A DNA stretch of 45,352 nt, taken from positions 1 to 45,352 of the forward strand of contig JAAELQ010000022.1 in NCBI GenBank assembly GCA_024226515.1, written 5' to 3'. The notes beneath the pieces are model-generated. The model was not told the DNA's origin, made no database searches, and was given only the letters and a program-made list of their open reading frames with translations. Below are positions 16,013 to 23,534 of this stretch, piece after piece (positions within the stretch are counted from its first letter, which is position 1; each line of letters starts with the position of its first letter). The translations under genes and the position numbers were made by a program. The DNA comes from a bacterium (GTDB taxonomy: Bacteria; Acidobacteriota; Polarisedimenticolia; Polarisedimenticolales; Polarisedimenticolaceae).

Positions 16013-19000
16013 TTCAAAGCCGGCGTTGAGCCGGTGACCGATTCGCTTCCGGGGCGCGGCTCCCGTCGATTCTCGGCGGGAAGCCGCGCTTTCGCGTTCG
16101 CGGGCTTCTTCCGGAGCGGTGGATCGCCCACGAGGACGAACGGGGCCCAGCGGTAGATCTGGCGTTGGATCGGGCGATCGGAGCGGATGAAGCGCAGCTT
16201 GGCGGCCCGCAGCGCCGCCGCAGCGCTCTCCGCGTCGCCCAGTTCCTCGTAGAAGACTTCCATGAACTCCGCCGTGGAGCGATCCGCGACGTCCCACTGG
16301 GCCACGAGCAGGGCGCGCGCACCGGCGTAGAGGAAGGCCCGGGTCAGCCCGACCAACCCCTCGCCACGCAGCAGCTCGCCTTTTCCGGAGCTGCAGGCCT
16401 GCAGCACGACGAGCTCGGCGTTGAGCCGCAGACCGAAGACGTCCTCCAGATAGATGAAGCCGTCCGAGCCGTCCTCTCTCGTGGGCGTCATCTGCAGGCG
16501 GAAGTTGCGCGGGCTCTCGGGCTCGAGGTAGCCGTGGGTCGCGAAGTGGAGGTAGCGATAGTCGTCGAGTGGTTGGGCCAGCAGCTCGTCGCGGGTGGAC
16601 TTGTCTCGGATGAGCAGTTTCCGTTCGTTCTCGGGGAAGTGTTCGGTGATGCGGGAGAGCGCCGCGCGACTGTGCGGCATCGGCGGAACCGCGGGTGCTC
16701 CCTCGGGGGCTACGGGATCTCCGGTCGCGAGGAACCCCGCGTCGGGGATCGACGGCTTCTCGCGACGCATCAGCGCGAACGTGCTGGCGGAGGGTGCCAC
16801 GACGACCTCGTGTTTCTCGACGAGGTAACCCCCGTCAACCCGAACGGCCTCGAACGGAACGTGGTGTAGCGGCCCGTCCGGGACGATCACGAGGCGGCGA
16901 TTCGCCGGCAGGCCACCCAATTGGAGCGCCTCTGCCAGTGCGGCAGCGTCCTTGTCGGCGCGGCGATTCGATCCGAGGGCCAGGCCGGCCTCGCTCGCAC
17001 CTGCGAGGAAAGTGCCTGCCAGTTGCTCGATCTTCTCCACCGAATCGAGGAACACGAGGCGCGAGGTCTTACGGTCGACGATCCACAGCAGAGCGCTCTC
17101 GGCGCCGAGGAAGTAGCGCAGCAAGATCTCGTCGTCGCGCAGGACGGACGAGCGGATCTCCTCGAGAGAGCTGGGTTCGTTGTAGCGAAGCTCGGAGTAC
17201 CGAGGCGCCGAGCGACGAATCTCGAGCTTGTGGCGCTGAAGTTCTTGCTCCAGGCGCTGCAGCTTCTCGCCGGCGGCGGCGCGAGCCTGCTCGTCGTTGG
17301 CCGATGATAGCTGGAACAGTTCTCCTCGAATCGCGTCGACCAGCTCGCGCTCTCGCGCAATGAGTTGGGCGTCGATCCCGACCTGCAGAGTGGCCTGCGA
17401 CTCGGTGAGCATGTCAAGGAGGCCGCGCGCGCGTGCCCGTTCGGCGAGTTGAAACGTCAGCGGCGCTCCCGGCGTTGCTCGCTCGAGGAGGGCCTGCTGA
17501 TGTACCGCCAGCTCGTAGATCCGCATTCTCCGGGCGAGGAAGTAGATCCTGAGGTCGCCGGTCTCGAGCCCCCCCCGTAACGAGTCCAGGATGTCGAGGC
17601 TCGAGTGGAAGTCGGCGAGGGCCTCCCGGTTGCGCCCGCGCTCCGCGAAGAACTTCCCCCGCTCGCCGATCGAGAGGGCAGTACGCAGCGAGAGCCCGTG
17701 TGCGCGCCCCAGCTCGATCGACTTCCCGAACGTTCTCTCCGCGGCGCCGAACTTGCCTTCGTCATGCTCGATCTGTCCGCGGAGGGCGAGTGAGGCCGTC
17801 TGCCCCTCGGAGTCGCTGTGTTGCTCGAAGTAGGCGAGCGCCTGGGCTAGTGACTGCTTCGACTCCTCGATGCGCCCCAGTTTCCACAATGCGTTCGCCG
17901 CGTTGAGGCGGGCCATCGCGGCCCGCCGTCCGTGGTCGAGTGTGTCACCCAGCTTTACCGCTTCGAGGAGGCTCTCCAGGGCTGCCTCGTGTCGCTTTTC
18001 CCTCAGCGCCAACACGCCCAGATTGGTCAATGTTTGCGTGCGCGAGCCGTCCAGCTTCTTCTTCGTCGCGAGCTCGAGCGCCTGTTTCATCTTCCGGCGG
18101 GCCGACTCCGAATCGCCAATCAGGTAGTAGATCGCCGCCAGTCGGTTCAGTGCGTCGACCCTGTCCGCGTGGTAGCGCTGGCCGGCGAGCTCGAGTCCCT
18201 CCTCCTGCCGGAACAGCGCCTGCGTCAGCTCGCCGGCATCGATGTGGATCTTGGTCAGCTTCGCCAGGGCGTGGACCTTCCGACGGCGGGACCCGTTTGC
18301 GACGACTTCTTCCAGCTCCGCCTCGGCCTCGGTGTAGCGTCCGACTTGCATCAGGGCCGTGGCCCGGTGGTAGCGCACCAACCACTCGAGGCTGATCTCC
18401 GCGTCCTGCGCGATGCGCAGCGCGCGGTCGAACCACCTCAAAGCACCGTCCACGTCGTCATTGCGCAAGTAGACCAGGCCGAGTCGCCGCTGGATGTTGC
18501 CGATGCGGTGCGGATCTCCGAGCGTTTCCGCGATCGCGATCGCCTCGGTCCAGAGGGCGATCACCGGGGCCGGGTCGTCCTGGTCCAGGTAGGTGCGTCC
18601 CTTCCAGTCGAGAGCTGCGAAGACGCCGCGTTCGTCTCCGAGCTCACGCCGTATGTCCAACGCCTTCTGGAACGCGGCGGCCGCCTGGGATCGGCGCTCC
18701 ATCGACAGATAGGTTCTGCCGAACCGGATCCAGCTGCTGGCCAGCGATGTCGGGTGGCTCTCGCTCTCCAGAATCTCCACGGAACGGGTGAGTGCCTCGA
18801 TCGCGCGGTCGTAGTCCCGTTCCGAGTTTGCCAGTGCGGCGACGTACGAATAGGCGGTGCCGACCCCGATCCGGTACCCGGCGCTGTCGAACTCGGAGAT
18901 CGCCTCGTCGAACACCTGGGCGCTTTCCTCGTACCGCTTCTGCCGACGGAGCTGCTCTCCGAGCAGGAGTTTCGACGCGGCTTGCCCGACGACGTGGTGT

Positions 19001-19401
19001 TTTGCGCCGTACCCCTCGATGGCTTGGCGTATCAGATCCATGGCCCCGTCCGTGCTGAGGATCTGGGCGAGGTAGCCCCGTCCGTAGGCCAGGCCGGGGC
19101 CAGAGGAATCGAGATCGACCAGCAGCTGTTCTGCGGCGTCGAAGGCCTTGGTCGGGATGTGGAGTCGCACGGCTAGCCTGTAGATCTGTGGGTGCTCCGG
19201 GTCGACCCGGGTCATCCGGTGCAGGACCTCGACGGCGGCCTCATTGTCGTTGTTTTCGAAGTGGTGCTCGATGAACGCTCTCTCGAGCTCGAGGATGTGG
19301 CGCTCGGTCTCGGCGGCGCGGTCCGCCGGCGCAGCGAGCGGCTCCATGCCGATGGAGAGAATCGATACCGCGAGGAGGGCGAGAACTCGACGTCTGTTCA
19401 T
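16009..19401 (-). CDS. Exported TPR-repeat CHAT-domain (caspase-like) protein
   Basis: 1130 aa. The N-terminus has a hydrophobic signal (about 5-25). Residues about 30-600 are tandem TPR helices of the Kinesin-light-chain-like type. The C-terminal third (about 770-1090) is a CHAT domain, a clan CD peptidase fold, with catalytic dyad candidates His956 (LHFATHGYLE) and Cys1003 (VLQACSSGKG). It is predicted to be a cysteine protease or protease-like scaffold acting outside the cytoplasm; its substrate is unknown. The start at 19401 follows a -10-like hexamer by 7 nt and gives a clean signal peptide. It overlaps tail-to-tail with the Cys-rich gene. It lacks CRISPR neighbours, so a Craspase-type role is not supported. 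Confidence 0.87.
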   Translation of the reverse strand: MNRRRVLALLAVSILSIGMEPLAAPADRAAETERHILELERAFIEHHFENNDNEAAVEVLHRMTRVDPEHPQIYRLAVRLHIPTKAFDAAEQLLVDLDSSGPGLAYGRGYLAQILSTDGAMDLIRQAIEGYGAKHHVVGQAASKLLLGEQLRRQKRYEESAQVFDEAISEFDSAGYRIGVGTAYSYVAALANSERDYDRAIEALTRSVEILESESHPTSLASSWIRFGRTYLSMERRSQAAAAFQKALDIRRELGDERGVFAALDWKGRTYLDQDDPAPVIALWTEAIAIAETLGDPHRIGNIQRRLGLVYLRNDDVDGALRWFDRALRIAQDAEISLEWLVRYHRATALMQVGRYTEAEAELEEVVANGSRRRKVHALAKLTKIHIDAGELTQALFRQEEGLELAGQRYHADRVDALNRLAAIYYLIGDSESARRKMKQALELATKKKLDGSRTQTLTNLGVLALREKRHEAALESLLEAVKLGDTLDHGRRAAMARLNAANALWKLGRIEESKQSLAQALAYFEQHSDSEGQTASLALRGQIEHDEGKFGAAERTFGKSIELGRAHGLSLRTALSIGERGKFFAERGRNREALADFHSSLDILDSLRGGLETGDLRIYFLARRMRIYELAVHQQALLERATPGAPLTFQLAERARARGLLDMLTESQATLQVGIDAQLIARERELVDAIRGELFQLSSANDEQARAAAGEKLQRLEQELQRHKLEIRRSAPRYSELRYNEPSSLEEIRSSVLRDDEILLRYFLGAESALLWIVDRKTSRLVFLDSVEKIEQLAGTFLAGASEAGLALGSNRRADKDAAALAEALQLGGLPANRRLVIVPDGPLHHVPFEAVRVDGGYLVEKHEVVVAPSASTFALMRREKPSIPDAGFLATGDPVAPEGAPAVPPMPHSRAALSRITEHFPENERKLLIRDKSTRDELLAQPLDDYRYLHFATHGYLEPESPRNFRLQMTPTREDGSDGFIYLEDVFGLRLNAELVVLQACSSGKGELLRGEGLVGLTRAFLYAGARALLVAQWDVADRSTAEFMEVFYEELGDAESAAAALRAAKLRFIRSDRPIQRQIYRWAPFVLVGDPPLRKKPANAKARLPAENRREPRPGSESVTGSTPALN

Positions 19402-19408
19402 CGTAGGC

Positions 19409-19414
19409 AGCCTA
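19409..19414 (-). promoter_or_regulatory. -10 element for leaderless TPR-CHAT gene
   Basis: TAGGCT on the minus strand ends 7 nt before the ATG, with no ribosome site between. A TTTCTC hexamer sits at 17-nt spacing upstream (19432-19437). Confidence 0.35.
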
Positions 19415-19481
19415 GACCACATCGCTGCCAAGAGAAAATCACAGTCACGTTGAACCCACCCGAGCGATTGACGCCTTTATC

Positions 19482-19510
19482 GTGACAGACGGTAGTAATC
19501 AACGTATGTT
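19482..19510 (+). promoter_or_regulatory. Sigma-70-like promoter for the acidic secreted protein
   Basis: GTGACA (19482-19487) and TATGTT (19505-19510) are separated by exactly 17 nt, 36 nt upstream of the ATG at 19547. Confidence 0.5.
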
Positions 19511-19546
19511 GCGAAGTCGAAAACCAGGGAATGAGGAGATTCTCCC

Positions 19547-20407
19547 ATGATGCGCAAATCCTATCTCTACTTGCTCGTCTCGCTGCTCGTCTTGCTTCTG
19601 GCCGTTTCCGGCGCCTCTGCCGGCGGCCTCGGCGGCGGCCAGATCGATACTGGGACCAAAACTGGCGGCGACGGCGAAGATCCGGACTGTGAGACCGATC
19701 CGCCGGATCCCGAGTGTGTCGGAGACATGTGTCAGGCCTCCGCCGGTGACATGTTCGTGTGCAGTCTCGGAAACGGAACGAACGAGAATGCCACCCAGGA
19801 GCTGATGCTCGAGTGCATCGCAGAGGGGTTCGAGGACATCGCGGGCCAGGACTTCGTGGCCGATGTGGGCGCCGGCGGCGATAACTCCGCCGTGACGATC
19901 TGGGTGCAAGGGGACGCGATTCCGGGCACCGACCCGGTTGAATACGAGGAAGATGCACCGGATGACCTCTGCTACGCCGAGGACAACCCCGAGGTCGGCT
20001 ACACCGGCGTCGCGATCGACGACGCGACCCGAGATTTTCTGGCGCGCTTCCGTCTGATGACGGAGGATCCGGATACCAGCCGGTCGGGCATCATTCGCGT
20101 GTATCTCAACGGAGTGGCGAGCGTGATCCGGGTTTCGAACATCACACCCTCCAACGGGCTCACCGTGACCGCCGAAGACCTGAATGACGAGATCTTCGAC
20201 ATGCTGGACGCCCGAGGTTGGGACGTCGTGATCGACGGTGACTACTTCGTCATCGATGGTGGCACGATCGGTAGCACCACGTACACCTCGGTCAACGAAA
20301 TCGCACTCCACATCAACGACCCGGCCATGCACCGCTCGGAGCTCGAGATCTGGCCGCAGCTCGTGGTCATGCCGGCCGAATCCGATTGCTTCGTGGATAC
20401 CTGGTAG
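19547..20407 (+). CDS. Acidic secreted protein, unknown function
   Basis: 286 aa. The Sec signal peptide spans about residues 1-26 (KSYLYLLVSLLVLLLAVSG). The mature part is Gly- and Asp-rich at first (GGLGGGQIDTGTKTGGDGED), with several cysteines (DCETDPPDPEC, DMCQ, VCSLG, LEC, LCY, DCF), then a mixed region with no motif I recognise. AGGAG lies upstream of adjacent ATG codons at 19547 and 19550. It has its own promoter and a strong terminator, so it is a single-gene unit. Low lysine and many Asp/Glu residues suggest an extracellular, perhaps calcium-binding, protein; this is inference. Confidence 0.8.
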   Translation: MMRKSYLYLLVSLLVLLLAVSGASAGGLGGGQIDTGTKTGGDGEDPDCETDPPDPECVGDMCQASAGDMFVCSLGNGTNENATQELMLECIAEGFEDIAGQDFVADVGAGGDNSAVTIWVQGDAIPGTDPVEYEEDAPDDLCYAEDNPEVGYTGVAIDDATRDFLARFRLMTEDPDTSRSGIIRVYLNGVASVIRVSNITPSNGLTVTAEDLNDEIFDMLDARGWDVVIDGDYFVIDGGTIGSTTYTSVNEIALHINDPAMHRSELEIWPQLVVMPAESDCFVDTW

Positions 20408-20439
20408 ACGACCGAATCACTTCCGATTGACGAACGCTT

Positions 20440-20494
20440 CTCGGGCCGCGATCGATCTCCTCTCGGGGGATCGCGCGGCCCGAGTTCTGTTTGT
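20440..20494 (+). terminator. Rho-independent terminator of the secreted-protein gene
   Basis: CTCGGGCCG (20440-20448) pairs with CGGCCCGAG (20476-20484) over 9 bp. An inner CGATC/GATCG continues the stem after a 2-nt bulge. The hairpin is followed by TTCTGTTTG. It lies 33 nt after the stop codon. Confidence 0.7.
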
Positions 20495-20622
20495 GGGGTC
20501 GCGAGTGAACCTCGTTCGCTCCCGAGCGCCTTGCAACTCAGAGCACCGGCTATCGCACCTCGCCGTTCCGGCGAGGTCCGGGCGCGGGTGGCTCGCGGAG
20601 TGGGGTCCTCGGGAGGAGTCAG

Positions 20623-21000
20623 GTGCACGCCGCCGCTTGCAACTGGACCGTGTTCGAACGCGACGCGCGCCTGCGGCGCATCAAGCTCTTCGTCGAGTAC
20701 GATCTCACCCGTCGACTCACCGCCGGCGAGGCGGCGCGTGTTGCCGGGCTGAACGCCACCTACTTCTGCTCCTTCTTCCGCGAGAAGGTCGGCGTTCGCT
20801 TCACCGAGTGGGATCGCCACGTCCGCATCCAGCGGGCGAAGGAGCTGATCGTCGAGACCTCACGTCCCTTGGGCGAGATCGCCTTCGACGTTGGCTACAC
20901 CGACCTGCGGACGTTCCAGCGCAATTTCAAGAGAGAGACTTCGATGACGGCGCGCGGCTTCCGGGAGGTCGTTCGCACGAGCCACCTGCGGGATCACTAG
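20623..21000 (+). CDS. Short AraC-family DNA-binding regulator
   Basis: 125 aa. The GTG start is supported by GGGAGGAG 6 nt upstream. The protein is essentially an isolated AraC/XylS DNA-binding domain: a first helix-turn-helix (LTAGEAARVAGLNATYFCSFFREKVG), a linker helix (HVRIQRAKELI) and a second helix-turn-helix (LGEIAFDVGYTDLRTFQRNFKRETS). The usual N-terminal sensor domain is missing, and no related coding sequence precedes the GTG, so it seems to be a stand-alone domain rather than a truncation. Targets are unknown. It converges with the anti-sigma gene 8 nt downstream. Confidence 0.85.
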   Translation: MHAAACNWTVFERDARLRRIKLFVEYDLTRRLTAGEAARVAGLNATYFCSFFREKVGVRFTEWDRHVRIQRAKELIVETSRPLGEIAFDVGYTDLRTFQRNFKRETSMTARGFREVVRTSHLRDH

Positions 21001-21008
21001 GACCCGCG

Positions 21009-21791
21009 CTACTCCACCGTGAACGGGTACTCGAGCGCCGCCGATCCGTCCGACGGGACCAGCCGCCCGGTGTAGGAGCCCACCCCGCACAGGTCGGCGG
21101 GACACTCGACGAAGACGTAGACCTCGCGCACCAACTGGTCCTGGCCGATGCCGGGCAGCGTCAGCACGGCGCTGCCGTCGGCGCCGACGATCTCGACGTC
21201 GAGCGGCAGGGCGGAGGCCGCGAAGTCGGCTTCGAACGCCAGCAGCAGCGGCCCGCCGTCGTCCGGCAGGGCGAACGTGTTCTTCGTCTCGCCCGACAGC
21301 TCGGGCGGCACGACGAAGTTCGGCAGCACCGTGCGCGCGGGGTCGGCCGGCGCGAAGAGCGAGATGCCGATGGCCAGTGCCGCCGCGGCGGCCATTGCGC
21401 CCGCCGCGAACCAGATCGTCGCCCGGGCGGTAGCCGCCGGTGCCGAAGCCGGGGCCGGGGAGGCGGCAGGGGAGGCCTCGCCGCGCACCAGCCGCGCCTC
21501 GTCGGCGCAGGTGTCGCAGCGCGCGACGTGCTTCATCACGCGCCCCGTGGTCATCTCGTCCAGATCGCCGAGCACGGCGTCCACCAGCTGCTCGGATTCC
21601 GGGTGGTCCGCCAGCGCCGCCGCGCCGTCGCGCTCGACCAGTGCCGCCGCGTCCTCGAGCAGCGGAAGCTGCGCGCGGCACGCCTCGCACGTCGCAAGGT
21701 GCCGGCCCACTCTGTCGGACTCTTCGCGATCGAGCGTCCCGGCGACGTACCAGGGCAGCAGCTCGTCGACGTGGCGATCCGCGTCGCTCAT
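21009..21791 (-). CDS. Membrane anti-sigma factor with two zinc-binding domains
   Basis: 260 aa, cognate to the ECF sigma factor whose stop it overlaps (ATGA). Two H-x3-C-x2-C zinc anti-sigma motifs are visible: His31/Cys35/Cys38 and His88/Cys92/Cys95. Duplication of the zf-HC2 domain is not the usual single copy. One transmembrane helix follows an Ala/Pro-rich linker (about 121-145). The C-terminal half is probably periplasmic, with two cysteines near VECPADLCG that could form a disulfide. Predicted to hold the sigma factor inactive until a cell-envelope or redox signal arrives. Confidence 0.85.
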   Translation of the reverse strand: MSDADRHVDELLPWYVAGTLDREESDRVGRHLATCEACRAQLPLLEDAAALVERDGAAALADHPESEQLVDAVLGDLDEMTTGRVMKHVARCDTCADEARLVRGEASPAASPAPASAPAATARATIWFAAGAMAAAAALAIGISLFAPADPARTVLPNFVVPPELSGETKNTFALPDDGGPLLLAFEADFAASALPLDVEIVGADGSAVLTLPGIGQDQLVREVYVFVECPADLCGVGSYTGRLVPSDGSAALEYPFTVE

Positions 21792-22399
21792 CGATCCCTC
21801 CCGGTCTCATCTACCGGCGCTTTCGGACCTCCGCGGTTCAAGTCCCGCGTCGATTCCGGGGCGGTTTGCGCCTTTTCGAGGTATTCGCTGGCCTGACGTC
21901 GGCAGTGGAACATGCGACTCTTCACCGTACCGGGCGGAATCTCCAGCTTCTCTCCGATTGCGTCGTAGGACAGCTTGTCGACGAATACCATGCGCCACAG
22001 CTCGCGACAGCGCTGGGACAGCGCCAGCAGGGCCTGCTGCACCAGCCGCAGGCGGTCCTTGCGCTCCAGACCCTCGTCGGGCCCGGCATGCGGCGATTCC
22101 TCGGGCATCGACTCGGCGAGGCTCTGCTCGCGGCGGAACTGCCGGATGCGGTCGATCGCCCGGTGGTGGACGATGCGCGTGACGTAGGTGCGCAGCGAGG
22201 ACTGGCCGTGGAACTGTCCCTCGCGCAGGATCGTCAGCAGCTTCTGATGCACGATCGACGCGACGTCCTCGTGCTCTCCGCCCATGCGGGCGTAGTGCCG
22301 GCGCAGCGTGGCCAGAATCCAGCCGTCGACCTCGCGAAAGGTCGCGAGGTCTCCCGCGAGGTACGCGTCGACCTGCGCCTTCATGTCGTCCGAGCTCAT
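21788..22399 (-). CDS. ECF RNA polymerase sigma factor
   Basis: 203 aa with the two ECF regions: sigma-2 (about 45-90, SSLRTYVTRIVHHRAIDRIRQ, the -10-binding helix) and sigma-4 (about 118-175, LSYDAIGEKLEIPPGTVKSRMFH, the -35-binding helix-turn-helix). A Gln/Glu/Arg-rich linker separates them. The ATG at 22399 is chosen because a TAGAAT hexamer lies 9 nt upstream; an in-frame ATG at 22384 is possible. It is coupled to the downstream anti-sigma gene by a 4-nt overlap. Confidence 0.88.
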   Translation of the reverse strand: MSSDDMKAQVDAYLAGDLATFREVDGWILATLRRHYARMGGEHEDVASIVHQKLLTILREGQFHGQSSLRTYVTRIVHHRAIDRIRQFRREQSLAESMPEESPHAGPDEGLERKDRLRLVQQALLALSQRCRELWRMVFVDKLSYDAIGEKLEIPPGTVKSRMFHCRRQASEYLEKAQTAPESTRDLNRGGPKAPVDETGRDR

Positions 22400-22408
22400 G
22401 CCGCAGGG

Positions 22409-22414
22409 ATTCTA
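22409..22414 (-). promoter_or_regulatory. -10 element for the ECF sigma operon
   Basis: TAGAAT on the minus strand ends 9 nt before the ATG. It falls in the 31-nt gap after hemW, so the sigma/anti-sigma pair may be transcribed separately from lepA-hemW. Confidence 0.4.
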
Positions 22415-22430
22415 CGACGCCCGCGCGGAA

Positions 22431-23534
22431 TCACGCATCCTCACCGACGGAGAATCGCGCCGCGAGCGCGTCGGCCACCGCCAGCCCCGCCCGCGTCGGC
22501 GCCCAACCGACGAGGGAGCCCTCGAGCAGGCCCTCGCCGGCCAGCCGCTCGAGAAGTGCGCGGTTCGGAGCGACGAGATCCACGCCGAATCGCTCGCGGA
22601 TCGCGACAGGGTCCACTCCGGCCCGGGTCCGCAACCCCAGCATCAGAGCCTCGGTCGCCAGTTGGCGAGGCGTCAGAGTCTCGGAATCCGCGGTCGCGGG
22701 ACGCCCCGAGCGAACGGCGGCGGACCAGTCCCTCGGAGACGCGACGTTCCAGCGGCGGACGGGCTCCCGAAACGAGTGTGCGGAGGGCCCGAGACCCAGG
22801 TGCGGCTGCAGGGTCCAGTACTTCTCGTTGTGGCGCGAGCGGTGCTCGGGGCCGGCGGCGAACGAGCAGACCGAGTAGGCGCGCAGGCCGGCGCCCTCGA
22901 GCGTCTCGTGCGTCGTGCGGAACAGCCCGGCATGTTCGCGTGAGCCCGGGCCGCCTTCGGCCGCGGTCAGCTCGTAGCACGAGACGTGGTGCGGGCGCAG
23001 CGCGCAGGCCTCGCGCAACGCGCCCGACCACGACGGGATGTCGTACAGCTCGTCGCCGTAGACCAGATCGATCGATACGCAGTCGAAGCCTGCGGAGGAC
23101 GCGTTCTCGACCGCGGCGTACGATTGGACGGCGCGATGCCTCCTGCCGAGACGCTCCAGCACCGCGTCGTCGAACGACTGGATCCCGAGCACGACCGTGT
23201 GCACGTCCGCCTCGCGCCAGAGACGAAGACGCTCGGCTGTCACGTCCTCGGGGTTGACCTCGAGGAACGTGCGTGCGGATGGCAAGACGTCGAGCGTGGA
23301 GCGCAGTCCCGCGAGCAGCCGCATCAGCGAGTCGTCCGGGATCAGCGACGGCGTGCCGCCGCCGAGATACAGCGTATCGAAGCCCGGTTCTTCGCTCGCA
23401 TGAAGCTCGGCCTCGCGCAGCACGTCGTCGACGAAGGCCGAGAGGTTCGTATCGCCGACCGCGCAGACCGGGTAGTCACAGTAGGGGCAGACGGAGGCGC
23501 AGAACGGGAGGTGAACGTAGAGCCCGCCGGCCAC
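22431..23534 (-). CDS. hemW: Radical SAM heme chaperone HemW
   Basis: 367 aa, formerly called HemN-like 'coproporphyrinogen III oxidase'. The N-terminus LYVHLPFCASVCPYCDY carries the 4Fe-4S/SAM motif Cys12-x3-Cys16-x2-Cys19, followed by LYLGGGTPSL and the EVNPEDVT strand. The C-terminal HemN domain (GLRTRAGVDP, EGLLE) is complete. HemW binds heme and is thought to insert it into respiratory proteins. The GTG start at 23534 shares a base with the lepA TAG stop, showing tight coupling. Confidence 0.92.
   Translation of the reverse strand: MAGGLYVHLPFCASVCPYCDYPVCAVGDTNLSAFVDDVLREAELHASEEPGFDTLYLGGGTPSLIPDDSLMRLLAGLRSTLDVLPSARTFLEVNPEDVTAERLRLWREADVHTVVLGIQSFDDAVLERLGRRHRAVQSYAAVENASSAGFDCVSIDLVYGDELYDIPSWSGALREACALRPHHVSCYELTAAEGGPGSREHAGLFRTTHETLEGAGLRAYSVCSFAAGPEHRSRHNEKYWTLQPHLGLGPSAHSFREPVRRWNVASPRDWSAAVRSGRPATADSETLTPRQLATEALMLGLRTRAGVDPVAIRERFGVDLVAPNRALLERLAGEGLLEGSLVGWAPTRAGLAVADALAARFSVGEDA

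Noticed and set aside
16009..19401. TPR-CHAT as part of a type III-E CRISPR (Craspase) or other defence island
   Set aside because: No CRISPR repeats, gRAMP or defence genes are in the window, and the protein carries a signal peptide.
20238..20622. Long open frame overlapping the end of the secreted protein and running into the AraC region
   Set aside because: Arg/Ser-rich shadow translation with no recognisable domain; it crosses the terminator and overlaps real genes.
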